Shown here one piece after another: positions 35,707 through 46,295 of a DNA stretch of 64,000 bases. Origin of the DNA: Margaritispora aquatica (Eukaryota > Ascomycota > Leotiomycetes > Helotiales > Discinellaceae). A program made the position numbers and the translations under genes. Position 1 is the stretch's first letter; the number at the start of each line of letters is the position of its first letter. Under the pieces are notes generated by a model that saw nothing but the letters and a program-made list of their open reading frames with translations, ran no database searches and had not been told where the DNA came from. Location of the stretch: NCBI GenBank assembly GCA_007644065.1, contig VJWN01000001.1, forward strand, positions 3,238,340 through 3,302,339, given 5' to 3'.

Positions 35707-36188
35707 ATGAAGCCCCAAAACTACTCCCTCAAGTTCCAAAATAGTCTCGCAGACAGCCGCATCATCCCAGGCTCGCAGCACCTTGTAGCGCGCGAGAATG
35801 CCGTGATACCCAAGGGACAGCGAGCTGTGCGCAGACCGACGAAAGCTGAGCAGAAGAAGGCGATGAGGAAGGGCAGGGTAGAAAAGGATGTCAGTGCGCG
35901 GAAAGGTGGAGAGGTTGCGGTCACTCCGCTGGAACAATTGCTTTCTAAGAAAGCGTTGAAGATGGCGAAGGCGAGGGAGTATGCTGAGATGAGGAAGGAG
36001 GAGAAGAGGGTTGAGAGCGAGAGGGCAGGGAATGTCAAGGGTATGTTTAGTTGTTTTGGAGGAAACTATTTAGCAGAGATGTTAGAAGAGAATGCTAATG
36101 TGATGCGGTGATAGGTATTCTCAAGGCTGCGACCTCGGATACGGATGTTAAGCTGGAGAAGAGCGAAGTAAGCAACGATGAGCCTTGA
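35707..36188 (+). CDS. Small basic helical protein of unknown function (135 aa)
   Basis: Exons 35707-36040 and 36115-36188 join in phase (NVKG to ILKAATS); the 74-base intron has branch GCTAATG and acceptor GATAG. The start is the first ATG (MKPQNYSLKFQ) that leaves only the compact, charged part; an in-frame upstream extension is low-complexity His/Pro and looks like leader. Residues 45-110 are rich in Lys, Arg, Glu and Ala and predicted helical (KAEQKKAMRKGRVEK, KKALKMAKAREYAEMRKEEKR). The tail is acidic. No family recognised; a nucleic-acid or ribosome-associated role would fit the charge but is a guess. Confidence 0.65.
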
Positions 36189-36942
36189 GCTGGCCAATTG
36201 GATGGGAAGTCTCAAGATGTGCCGCCAATACTCACGGAGGTTCTATATGAATCTCTTTAGAGCTTTGGCGATGACCACGAACGGGAATCAGCCACCAGGC
36301 CACAGAGCATGGCTTTGCAGCTCATGTGATTCTCGTATGTATCACTGGCAAGCCGAGCGGTCGTACAATCACATTTGGACGGATATCCTGGATTTTATTA
36401 TTCACGTTCTCCAGCGGATCTTCGCTGCTTGAAGTAGAGCACTCGATTCCTTCAACAGTAGTTGGGTATCGAAGCTCCATAGGCTGCTTTTGTCAACTTG
36501 GAAGAGACGCAGTGCAGGAAGGACATGTAAATCTCAACGTAGGCCGATCTCACTTTGCTCATTTTTCATACGGTTTTGATATTTCTGCCGGAGATTCTTC
36601 GTCTCGAAGTCGGTTTACAAGTCTATAGGCAAAAACTTTATCATTGTGTGATTCGGTGTGCTTTTCCGTGTGCTTCATCACAATACACGAGCTTGAATGA
36701 AAATACATCTCTATCTACTTTGGTTTTTCTCTCCATGAACTGCAAGTCGGCCGAATCACAAAGTGATCTTTATCATGGAGAGTCATTGCAAGAACCGACT
36801 CCATCTCCATAACCTCTGACTTCAAATCTATCTCCTATATAAATTGTCTCTCCAGTCTTCAAGCACGGTCTCTCTCCTCAATTACCATCCTACACAACTA
36901 CCAATACTGCACTTCAGACACACGCAGCAGCAACACAGCATA
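36189..36942 (+). other. Intergenic region
   Basis: 754 bases with the 3' region of the preceding gene and the promoter and leader of a small Cys-rich gene. A TATAAA-like element at about 36837 lies 106 bases before that start. Confidence 0.45.
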
Positions 36943-37258
36943 ATGTGCATCATTCCTCAACTAGTATACACCTGCGGGTTTTCCATGGAAAGCCATAGAC
37001 GAAGATGCAAAGAGCGATGTGGAAAATGGACCCGTACACCTATACTCAAAAACCACACTTGTGAAATGTAAGTAGGTTCTATCTACTACACTGCCTGATT
37101 TGCTACTCGTATCTAGAGACGTTGCTTCACACTAGGTTCAAGTTGTGCTGATTGTTGTGTTCCGTAGGTGTGAGATATGTGCAAAAAGACAGGCGGCAGA
37201 GGAAGCAGCGGAAGAAGAGCAAGAGAGACAGAAAGGATTGAAGAGGAATAATGAATGA
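36943..37258 (+). CDS. Small Cys-rich protein (71 aa)
   Basis: Exons 36943-37067 and 37168-37258 (GTAAGT donor, CCGTAG acceptor) join in phase to 71 aa. There is no signal peptide. Cysteines at 2, 11, 22, 26, 40, 43 and 46 with C-x-x-C-x-x-C near residue 40 suggest a small metal-binding or disulfide-free zinc ribbon-like head. A strongly charged helix (AEEAAEEEQERQK) follows. The starting pattern MC...CG is common in short uncharacterised proteins of filamentous fungi. A related, broken-looking copy lies about 1 kb downstream. Function unknown; no homologue could be checked. Confidence 0.6.
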
Positions 37259-37947
37259 CCAATCAAACTGCCTGAGGGTCAGAGCAACCTTTTTGGGTTG
37301 AAGGGGACCATTCCCAGCTTCCTGAAGTCGTTTTTGCGCGTGTGGCTGGTTAGCTCAAGAGAAAATGATATTGAAAATAGGATATGGTGCTTTCTGTCAA
37401 GCACAGCTACGATGCTCGTGAAGGTATCCTTGCTTATATTTGATGATATGGGATACTAGCTACTCTCAGGTATGTGACGGTTAGACGTCATTTTGCTTAA
37501 GCGAGCTTTTATAAAACGACGAAGCCATACGTAGGCAAAGATGCTACAATCTATAGAGCACAAACAATTATTTTTACATTACCCATATGATTCAGGGTTT
37601 AATAGCTAGCAAAGTAATATGCATTTAACTTAGGTATTGTAGTTGTTTCTACCCCCATTGATTCCGAGGCGTCACGGATGTCCATTCGAAAAATCATTTA
37701 TGACGAGTGATATATAATAGCAGTGTCCTGGAAGAGTCACTTGATGAATAACAAATACCATATTGTAAGCTAGTTCCACTGATCTCAAGAGCTTTCCATC
37801 TAACCTCGCGAGCTAATACCTTGATCATCAACACAACAAACTAGGATGACATCAACACTCCCTTGAAACTTTTACACTACACAACACTTTCATACACACT
37901 CCAACAGACACGGCCCTCTACCTCAATGCCCATACACCTGTCTCAAA
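37259..37947 (+). other. Intergenic region
   Basis: 689 bases, AT-rich around 37.5-37.75 kb. No gene. It presumably holds the promoter of the second small Cys-rich gene. Confidence 0.5.
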
Positions 37948-38257
37948 ATGTGTCAACGCACCATCAGAGCTCACGCATGTGGCTGGGAAATCTCAAGCAA
38001 GTTCCGAGACTGCGAGGATGCAGATTGAGACGCGATCAGAGAGAAGACCAGCCACGTTCTACCCGCATGTGGATTGTAAGTCACTTCCAACTCTCTTCAC
38101 TCCTTGCACTTGTCTGCTGTTTTGGGATTTGGCGATAATAGTACACAGGTGCAGAGATTGTGTTGCTAGAAGACGGTATGCGAGGATGCTTAGGTTACTG
38201 CAGGAGAGCAAAGCCCGTGAGAGAGAACGAGAGGAAGCTGCAAGAAGGGAGGGATGA
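37948..38257 (+). pseudogene. Second small Cys-rich gene, frame-broken
   Basis: Starts like its neighbour at 36943 (MCQRTIRAHACG, then KFRDCEDAD) but hits TGA at 38026-38028. The following bases are coding-like in the +1 frame (ETRSERRPATFYPHVD). This frame crosses a good intron (donor 38076 GTAAGT, acceptor ends 38141) into LHRCRDCVARRRYARM and a charged helix ending at 38257. The same exon layout and C-x-x-C plus charged tail are found in the 71-aa gene. A one-base shift between about 37985 and 38025 would explain it: a real pseudogene, a sequencing error, or an unusual splice. Confidence 0.5.
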
Positions 38258-38818
38258 AAGCCTATTCGTTGGCTTTGTAGGTTTCTATACTTTTTTTCTA
38301 CTTTATCTCAGCAAGGGAAAGGAAATTTGCATAGACGTTTAACACTTACCTTTTCTTCAGTGCTTAGTGCTGTGAGTTTGAGAAATAGCTGCGGGTAACT
38401 GTTATCCCAGCCCTTGATGTGCTTGTGAAGATTGGTCCGAGGCGGGGCTTTGTAAATCAGTGAGTATCCGAATCGCGAATGTGGATATAGAAAATAGAAA
38501 AAAAAAGAAAACATTCATCCATTTCACAATGGTAGGTCTTATTCACTAACCACAGGCTATAAATCGTGTGAAGTACGATTCTCAACTATGCGCTTGGCAA
38601 TCAGAAGTGTATAGCAATGCGGCACCAATTCATTGTTCTGCACATCTAAGCCGTGCTTGTGTTCATATTGAAAAGTGGCATTCGTTGAGCCTACCCAGTT
38701 TATATTCATCATCGTATACAAATTTCATCACATTATCCCTGCCATATGCAACAAGTACTCCAAATCCTTTATCCGCTAGCTCATTTTACGCTTGATCGTC
38801 CTTACGCCCATAAACGTT
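38258..38818. other. Intergenic, convergent 3' ends
   Basis: 561 bases between the Cys-rich pseudogene and the AT-hook gene. Nothing recognised. Confidence 0.55.
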
Positions 38819-41800
38819 TCAGTAACATCTTCCTCCACTCACTCCTCGTGATCTCCTGTCCGCCGCCAAAAGCAACGAGAACAACCGCATAGCGATAACC
38901 TTCTCCTCCCAGCCAGGAACCATACCACGGAACTCGTCGACAGCTTCGAGATGCCACTGCTCAAATACCATACTTTCGCCTTGACTCCTGACAGTCTTTC
39001 CCAACAGTCTCGAGATGACTCGGGTGCTATTCCGTCGACGCTTTGTGCTGGAGCCTGTGTCTGAGGATCCAGAATCAACCTTCCAGCTCTCAGTGATTTC
39101 ATCCAAAAGTTGCCAGTGTGATTTTGACCACGTTGTAGATGAGAGGAAAGCCACAGGAGGGGAGGATGGCATGGGTGACGAGGAGACAAATGCCACCGCC
39201 TTGCTTGGGCTGAGATTTGGGAAGGGAATTCCATGTTGAGATGATGGTGTCTTCATTGGGGAGCGGAGGCATGACTTGACCGGTGATGATGGGGCTTGAA
39301 GAGAGGGAATAATGATAGCAGATGGTGCGGTTGCCGCTCGGACTGATTTCGCCCAATCCATTGTTCGAGGTTTAAAATCCCGATTCTCTTTCTGATCAGG
39401 AGAAATTTGAGATGAGCGGATCGAATCTGGCGTCTCAACTGCCGGGGATGAGGACGTATCAAGTAAAGGCTTATGATGTGCTGGTAGAGTATTGCTTCTG
39501 CTTGGAGATGAGCTGCGCAAGGGTTTAGGAATGACTGGTGGCGAAGACGTCCAGTTTGAATGCGACACAACATTGCCTAGCTGTGTTGGATTTCTAGACG
39601 TCATAGGAAAGGCTGTTGTTGCTAATTTTGAAGGCGAGGCAGGTCTCGGATTGAAACCCATCTTCTGTGGGATTGGAGTAAAGCCACGATTACTCATCTC
39701 TGCAGTTGCCAAATCATCTGTAACCAGACCTCTAGTCACGTTTTTGGCGCTGGAAATGCCAGAGCTAGCAGCATTCTGAGATGCTGAAGATTGGGAGTCC
39801 TTTGCGAGGACAGGAAGTTGCTTCGCTGGAGATGCTGATAGTATGGCTGAAAGATCAAGAGCACTAGTTTCACGAGCGCGGGGTTGGAAATTCGATTTTT
39901 GAGGTATCTGCCAACCGGCTAGATCAGAGTCCACGTTTTCGTGAGTGAGTGGAAGCTCAGTTCGGCGTAACGTGACTGGATGAGTTGTCACCTCCCTGCC
40001 AAATTTCGGATTTGCCTGGGGAGATGGAGGTGATGATAGATGGGATATCTCGTCACTATATACCAAGCGTTTACTGTTTTGTCTCCATGGGCTAGGCAAT
40101 TTACCTCTTCTTGGCTTCTCAACCAATTCCTTGATTAGCTGGGTTTGCTTGATGGCAGGAGATGATGAATTTAATGTTGCCATAAGAAGTCCAAAATCTT
40201 CCTCGTCTTCAACCTGGTCATTGTTTGATTGTTCATTGTCGCAATCGATATTTATGACTTGCTCTGCGGCAGCTGAAGAAATTTGATTCCTCACTTGATC
40301 TCGTTCAGCTTGCCATCTCTCCTCATTTGTCAAATTTATGCTCTTCGCTAGACTGCCTTCTCTTTCCAAAGGGTATCGACGAGAATTATTCGATGAAACA
40401 TTCTCTTGGGAGGATTTTGTTTGTTGATACAATGTAAATGGTTCGTCTGCCTGCCAGCTCATGGCATCCTCACTTCTCCAGCTGTCATCGTGTGACGTCC
40501 TGTTCATGGAACGTGGTTCAGACGACTGTCGCTGGGGCACATCCAATTTATAAGGCTGGTCTTGTTCTGGCGATGGCGAACGCTCCTTTGGTGCATTATC
40601 AGTATGGAAAGGGTCTTCCTGAGCAGAGCTCATGCTTCGGAAGCGCTGCGAAGGTCGATCGGAGAACTGGCTGCTGAGATCCAATCTAGGAAGCGGTCCA
40701 GCCAATCTGTCCTGCATGGGTGCTGGCTCAGGAGCAGGCGCAATGCTTGAGGATCGTCTGTCTGTTCCCGGACTTTTAAAAGGACTCCCAAGACTCTGGG
40801 ATCGACTTCTTGGGGAAGACGGAACAAGTATATCTTGCAGCATTTGACCAGTGCGAGCAATTGGGGAAAGTGTCGGCCGCTCACTTAGGTCAAGATTTGG
40901 ACGTAAATTGTGCTGTTCTTTGACTGGCAGGATTGGCGGTGGCAAAGAGGGCGACGAGAATACAATCGAAGGTGTTTGGGTAACATCTGGATTTAATTGT
41001 CTCTGGTTCCTCAGGTGTGCAGTGTATGTATATCTTCGTGGTGCAACGGATGGTGGAGATGATCTCATTTGTGCATGTGAATTCGTTGATGATTTGATGA
41101 CTTCTTTTGTCGAGCCAGACGATAGAGATTTCCTGTTTTCACTAGAAACCTCAACATCATGCTCATGAGGAGGAGAAGGCGTCTCTTCAGGGGTTAAAAG
41201 CCGAGGCGAGCCAACGGTTTTTGATGGGAATAACTTGGATTGGCCTGGAACACTCAATCTTTCAGAGGTTGTATGCACTCTGCGGACTGCCGCTGGAGTA
41301 GCTGCATCAAGTACAGCATTTGGAATAGTAGAAAAGGAATCCTCATACTCTTGATTTATAGCCTCAAGGACAGGATGCTTTTGCCGAGAGCTTATTGACA
41401 CCGTATTCTGCAAAACTGAATTTGTTGCATGCGAAACTGAAATCTCAGCAGGATATGAAGTGAGTTGTGTTCGCATGGGGGACGCAGCTTCAAGGACGTC
41501 TTCTGGAATGCTGGAGAATGAGTCGTTCATAGATTTTGCATCTGTCCGCTTGATCGAAAGCAAGTGGTGATTGAGTATCGGTTTCGGAGTTACCATCTCT
41601 AAATCATTGGCTGGACTGTTCAAGTGCTCATGCAAAGAGTGCACCGAGTCCACTGAAATCATGCTGAACCCTTCACTCTCCATAATTGTGTCAAACTCGC
41701 GCATTTCCCCAACTTCATCATCTCCTTCGTCCTCATCCTCATCCATATATTCAATCTCGGCTTGAACGGCACTCTCTTTATAATCCTCATCTTCGTCGAG

Positions 41801-42766
41801 AAAAGCTGATTTGCCAGGAGATGTCACCGGTGATGGATAACTATCTGCTCGCTGGCGTGTGCTCGAAGATCTACCAGTGTTGATAGCCCGTGGACTCGAC
41901 CAACCTAGGTGTCTCGGTGTTTCATTGCCTGGTTCAAATCTGGCGATCAATACATCAGGAAAGGGTTCACCATGTCCTCTCACCAACGCTGGTTCAGCTG
42001 AAGTAGATGATGAATGTGCTCTACTATCTGAAAGCTCGCGTGCAAATTGATTCTCCGAGGAATGGTGTTCGGAGTCGATAGCCACATCATTTACATCCTC
42101 TGATGCAATGACTTCTGCCACGGGCAGGCTCTTTCGTGGTCTTCCTCTCTTTTTGGGTCCAGTGTTCACTGTGCCGACTGGCAGAGCTTCAGATGTTCTG
42201 CTTGCACCTTTTGACCTAGAACGAGACTTGCTCTGGCGCATCTCGACAGACTGACCGGATCTAAAATTTACGTCCTCCTCATCGTCGCCATCCACCAGCT
42301 CCCCAACTGATCTTCTTTTGCCTGCACTCTTGTTGCTCGGTGTATTTGCACGCTTCTTAGCTGGCACAGGCGTTCCAGACTTCCTCGGTCTCCCTCTAGC
42401 TCTTCGTGGAGTCGCAGCGTACTGGATGCTATTATCAAACTCTGTGTCCGAAAGCCCTTTAACAGGCACTGTGGTAGTGAAAGTGCGCTCTACGCGACGA
42501 TTCGTAGGCGCACGACTGGGCGAGCTTGGAGTGCATTCGGAATGGTAAAGGTGCTCCGAGTCCGAATCACCGGCTTCCACAGTGACCTTTATCTTCTGAG
42601 ACGAAAGCTCGTTTCCCAGATCCAGCTGGAAGGTCTGCTTCTTTGGCGAACTGCTTCGAAGTGGGAAACTCTTTCGGACATTGTTTCGTGATGGTTGTCG
42701 CGTCTTGGAGGGAGAGCTATATGCTGTAGAATTACTCAGCGGATCCGGGGATGAGCTCCCATCCAT
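38819..42766 (-). CDS. Large AT-hook protein (1315 aa), intronless
   Basis: Probable nuclear DNA-binding protein. One uninterrupted frame of 3948 bases. Two AT-hooks with the RGRPRK core at 124-129 and 207-212 would bind the minor groove of AT-rich DNA. Several basic clusters (KKRANT, GKRRS) can serve as nuclear localisation signals. Most of the chain is Ser/Pro-rich and disordered, with many SP sites, and an acidic block lies at about 325-360 (DEDEDEGDDE). Only the last 110 residues look folded (SKSHWQLLDEI, RVISRLLGKTV, FEQWHLEAVDEF, KVIAMRLFSLLLAADRR), and this C-terminal domain is likely the conserved part of the family. The lack of introns over 3.9 kb contrasts with most neighbours. Exact role unknown. 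Confidence 0.85.
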   Translation of the reverse strand: MDGSSSPDPLSNSTAYSSPSKTRQPSRNNVRKSFPLRSSSPKKQTFQLDLGNELSSQKIKVTVEAGDSDSEHLYHSECTPSSPSRAPTNRRVERTFTTTVPVKGLSDTEFDNSIQYAATPRRARGRPRKSGTPVPAKKRANTPSNKSAGKRRSVGELVDGDDEEDVNFRSGQSVEMRQSKSRSRSKGASRTSEALPVGTVNTGPKKRGRPRKSLPVAEVIASEDVNDVAIDSEHHSSENQFARELSDSRAHSSSTSAEPALVRGHGEPFPDVLIARFEPGNETPRHLGWSSPRAINTGRSSSTRQRADSYPSPVTSPGKSAFLDEDEDYKESAVQAEIEYMDEDEDEGDDEVGEMREFDTIMESEGFSMISVDSVHSLHEHLNSPANDLEMVTPKPILNHHLLSIKRTDAKSMNDSFSSIPEDVLEAASPMRTQLTSYPAEISVSHATNSVLQNTVSISSRQKHPVLEAINQEYEDSFSTIPNAVLDAATPAAVRRVHTTSERLSVPGQSKLFPSKTVGSPRLLTPEETPSPPHEHDVEVSSENRKSLSSGSTKEVIKSSTNSHAQMRSSPPSVAPRRYTYTAHLRNQRQLNPDVTQTPSIVFSSPSLPPPILPVKEQHNLRPNLDLSERPTLSPIARTGQMLQDILVPSSPRSRSQSLGSPFKSPGTDRRSSSIAPAPEPAPMQDRLAGPLPRLDLSSQFSDRPSQRFRSMSSAQEDPFHTDNAPKERSPSPEQDQPYKLDVPQRQSSEPRSMNRTSHDDSWRSEDAMSWQADEPFTLYQQTKSSQENVSSNNSRRYPLEREGSLAKSINLTNEERWQAERDQVRNQISSAAAEQVINIDCDNEQSNNDQVEDEEDFGLLMATLNSSSPAIKQTQLIKELVEKPRRGKLPSPWRQNSKRLVYSDEISHLSSPPSPQANPKFGREVTTHPVTLRRTELPLTHENVDSDLAGWQIPQKSNFQPRARETSALDLSAILSASPAKQLPVLAKDSQSSASQNAASSGISSAKNVTRGLVTDDLATAEMSNRGFTPIPQKMGFNPRPASPSKLATTAFPMTSRNPTQLGNVVSHSNWTSSPPVIPKPLRSSSPSRSNTLPAHHKPLLDTSSSPAVETPDSIRSSQISPDQKENRDFKPRTMDWAKSVRAATAPSAIIIPSLQAPSSPVKSCLRSPMKTPSSQHGIPFPNLSPSKAVAFVSSSPMPSSPPVAFLSSTTWSKSHWQLLDEITESWKVDSGSSDTGSSTKRRRNSTRVISRLLGKTVRSQGESMVFEQWHLEAVDEFRGMVPGWEEKVIAMRLFSLLLAADRRSRGVSGGRCY

Positions 42767-43979
42767 AGCTGTTGTTCTAGTGGTATATATGTTGGTATTT
42801 GTATTGTTTTGGTGGGTATTAGTATAGATGATTGAATGTAAATAGAGAAGACGCGACAGAAGGTTATCGATTGTGAGGTGGTGGAGGTGGTCTCAGCGAA
42901 TACTCAGGGTTTGTTTATGCATTCGAGGATATATCTTCACATCTCTTCATAATTTGATGTTTTGGATGATCCTTGCTTTGTTTACTTGGTGAGACAACGC
43001 TAGTACCAATGCGACACGATATCACGTGTCGCTTAAGCAATACCTTTTTTTCTCACCGAGAAGTAAAGGTATATGTACTTGAGGTAATACGTAGTGACCG
43101 GCAATAACCCATCTGTTAACAATATTTGGCAACCTACCATATCACTCTTTTATACAACATTTGAGAGATGGTGCCACGACCTTCCTATGATGAAAACTGC
43201 GTCTCTGATAATAATACTGGAACCGCTCAATCTCCACAAACAAATATTATTGAATCTGCTGCCGAGCAGGCTTGGGATATATATCTAACTTCTTATAGTT
43301 GGTTCAAAAACTGTATTCTGAGTTAGCGAGGTGACGTCGTCATAACTACTTGTATTATAGGAGACTTCTCCGGTGAGAATTTAACTCAGGCTTGAAATGA
43401 TCTCGATGTCTTTCAATTCCGGTTCCGCGAGCCGAGCAGAGGTCTCTCTAATGCTCTAATGATAAAATACTAGTCCTAGACATTACAGCTCAGATTCCTC
43501 CGATTCCAAGTCAATCGTCGCAACCCCGCATTACACACCTCACCACTCAAACCACTGATTGGGTACAGTATCGTGCAAAGAATTCGAACAAACAAATAAT
43601 GGGAGCCTTGTAGTTGAGCTGGTATTCTGGCAATATAAAATCACGACTTCATTAAGGATAGATCAAGGAGCAAATGATATCAAGCCCGATGCCCAGACTA
43701 GCCCAGTGTAGTGATTTCCCCGCTTCGTCATGCAGGTGGCAACCGTGATGGTAATGCTGTACCTGAATTCCAATTCCCATGTAGCAGAGATCGACGAATG
43801 AAATCAGTCCTTTTGATCATCATGAGATCATGATAGCTAGGAATATCATTCAGAGCTAATTTTCATATATGAATGGTTTCGTCTGGCTGAGGTTTTCATT
43901 CTTCATCCTCAAGAAACCTATATTCTAGAATCACTTAAAAACACCTCTTACAGGCAATAGAGAGTAGATCTTAGCAAAT
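42767..43979. promoter_or_regulatory. Divergent intergenic region, AT-hook and catalase promoters
   Basis: 1.2 kb between divergent genes. No coding frame. ATCACGTGT at about 43021-43029 contains a CACGTG E-box palindrome. A TCATGATCATGA-like cluster lies near 43815-43832. No repeat recognised. Confidence 0.5.
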
Positions 43980-45807
43980 ATGGGTTCAAAGCATACCTCC
44001 GGAGACGAGTTTCGCAACTACCAAGATGATAGAAATGCCAAGTCAGGCGATGTACTTTACACTGCCAGCAATGGTGCACCACTGTGAGCATAACAATCAC
44101 TCCTCTTAATTTAATAAGTACTAACCCTTCTCAGTCCTCACCCATACGAGACTCAGCGTATGGGAGAGAATGGTCCCTTGTTACTCCAAGACTTCCATCT
44201 GATCGATCTCCTCTCACACTTCGACCGCGAGCGTATTCCAGAACGTGTTGTGCACGCAAAAGGCTCAGGAGCTCATGGCGTCTACAAAACAACTAATACA
44301 CTTGAAGATCTGTGTCTAGCAGATATCTTCCAGGAAGGCAAGGAATGTCCTATAACTGTCCGCTTCTCGACCGTTGGTGGTGAGAGTGGTTCTCACGACT
44401 GCGCTCGCGATCCAAGAGGCTTTTCGGTGAAGCTTAGGACTGATGAAGGTAACTGGGATATTGTGGCAAATAATACACCAGTATTCTTCTTGAGAGATCC
44501 AGCGAAGTTCCCGTTCTTCATCCATACACAGAAGGTTTGTAGCACTAACTCATCGCCATACGAGACACTTCACTAACAGTTGTCAGCGAAATCCAAGCAC
44601 GCATCTCACACATGCTGATGATGCCACCGATTTCTGGGGCTACCTTTCCGAAAATCCAGAGTCTATTCACCAAGTCATGATCTTGATGGGAGATCGAGGT
44701 ATTCCAGACGGCTACAGGTTCATGCATGGATACTTAGGACACACTACCAAGCTCGTGAATAAGAAGGGCGAGTGGGTGTACTGCCAATTCCATATGCTCT
44801 CCCAGCAAGGCACCAAGTTTTTGACACAAGAGGAATCTGCTGAGAAGTCTCCCGACTATTCACAGAAGGATCTATATGAAGCTATCGAGAAGGGTGATTT
44901 CCCTAAGTGGTCATTGGAGGTCCAAACTATGACAGCAAAAGAAGCCGAAGAGCTTTGGGAAGAGGAGAAAATCAACGTCTTCGACCTCACACATGTCTGG
45001 CCACATAAGCAATTCCCGCTGCGCAAGGTTGGGGAGTTGACTTTAAATGAGAACGCAAAGAACTATTTTGCCGAGATCGAGCAAGTGGCATTCAACCCAG
45101 CTCATATGGTTCCTGGTATCGAGCCATCTGCAGACCCAGTTCTCCAGTCTCGTCTATTCTCCTACCCGGACGCGCATCGACACCGCATTGGGGTCAACTA
45201 TCAGCAGTTGCCAGTTAACGCACCAAGACCAAATTATCGATTTGGAAATTTCCAACGTGATGGTGCCATGGCGTTTTTCAACCAAGGATCGAGGCCAAAC
45301 TATCTGTCATCAATCGAGCCTATCAAGTTCCGTGAGCGTTCTGTTGATTTGAACAAGGTTCATGGACACTTCACCGGCAATGCAGTAACGTTTTTGTCCG
45401 AGATCCGTCCAGAGGATTTTAATGCTCCACGTAAACTTTGGGAGAATGTCTTTAATGATAAGGCTAAGGAACGATTCATCAAGAATGTTTCGGGGCACAT
45501 GTCGACTGTGACGAAGCCCGAGATCATTAAGCGACAGATTGGTATCTTCCGCGAGGTCTCAGAAGATCTTGCCTCCAGACTTGAGAAGGCAATCGGTGTC
45601 AAAGGTTACGATGGAATCAGCGGTTTGACATTCAGTGGTACCCACAATGGAATGGCTAAGGATGAGAGCTTGAGGGCAGCAAATGGAGAGCAGAGTCTCT
45701 TGGCTTCAAGGGCCGCAGAAAATGGTGCGCCAACACATGGCATGCATGAGCCAAGTGTCAAGGCAAATGGAGTAAATGGAAAAAGCAATGGAATCGGTGC
45801 TTACTAA
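43980..45807 (+). CDS. Catalase (monofunctional, haem)
   Basis: Breaks down hydrogen peroxide. Exons 43980-44083, 44135-44534 and 44587-45807 give 574 aa. Active-site landmarks: [13 protein letters not shown] with distal His75, [24 protein letters not shown] with Asn148, and [12 protein letters not shown] with the proximal haem ligand Tyr361. There is no signal peptide, so this is an intracellular, small-subunit catalase. The core ends near residue 500. A tail rich in Asn, Gly and Ala follows ([15 protein letters not shown]). The end GAY is not a canonical SKL/ARL peroxisomal signal, so location (cytosol or peroxisome) is open. The call as catalase is secure. Confidence 0.97.
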
Positions 45808-46214
45808 GGAGGTCAGGAGCAGGTTGTTATATATAATAATAAATGAGCGTTGATGTAAATAGTACGCCATATGCGATGATTCTTGAAAGTCGGTTTATGG
45901 CTTACTGTTTGCCAGCAATTATTTAGCTTCCATCTCCGCATACATTACCCAGCCAACACTTCTTTCGATATTCTCTTACTTTGGCAATCTCAAAATTTGT
46001 GACGAGGTCTATGGTATGGATATTATATCATGACAGGGTATTTTAGCCTCCAGTGGTGGGGGAGTTGGCCACTTACAATGCCAGAAATAGTCTCGACCCA
46101 CCTTGTTCACGAGAAAATAAAAAAAAATTGAAAATTGGAGACCACCGGAAAATCTTTTCGAAACATCAAATATCCACTTGCCACTGTCGACAACATAATC
46201 CAATTCAATATCCA
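45808..46214. other. Intergenic
   Basis: 407 bases between catalase and the tRNA gene; nothing recognised besides the catalase 3' region. Confidence 0.6.
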
Positions 46215-46295
46215 GCCGCTGTAGCTCAGCGGTAGAGCGCGTCACTAGTATCTTCTTGATATGACGAGGTCATCTGTTCGATCCAGGTCAGCGGT
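46215..46295 (+). tRNA. tRNA-Thr(AGT) with short intron
   Basis: Complete cloverleaf: acceptor GCCGCTG pairs with CAGCGGT (terminal G-T), D-arm GCTC/GAGC, anticodon stem CGTCA/TGACG, anticodon AGT in the loop CTAGTA, and T-arm ATCTG-TTCGATC-CAGGT. An insertion of about 10 bases (TCTTCTTGAT) after position 37 is the usual place of nuclear tRNA introns. The A-box (TAGCTCAGCGG) and B-box (GTTCGATCC) are intact, and a T-run follows about 45 bases downstream. Confidence 0.93.
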
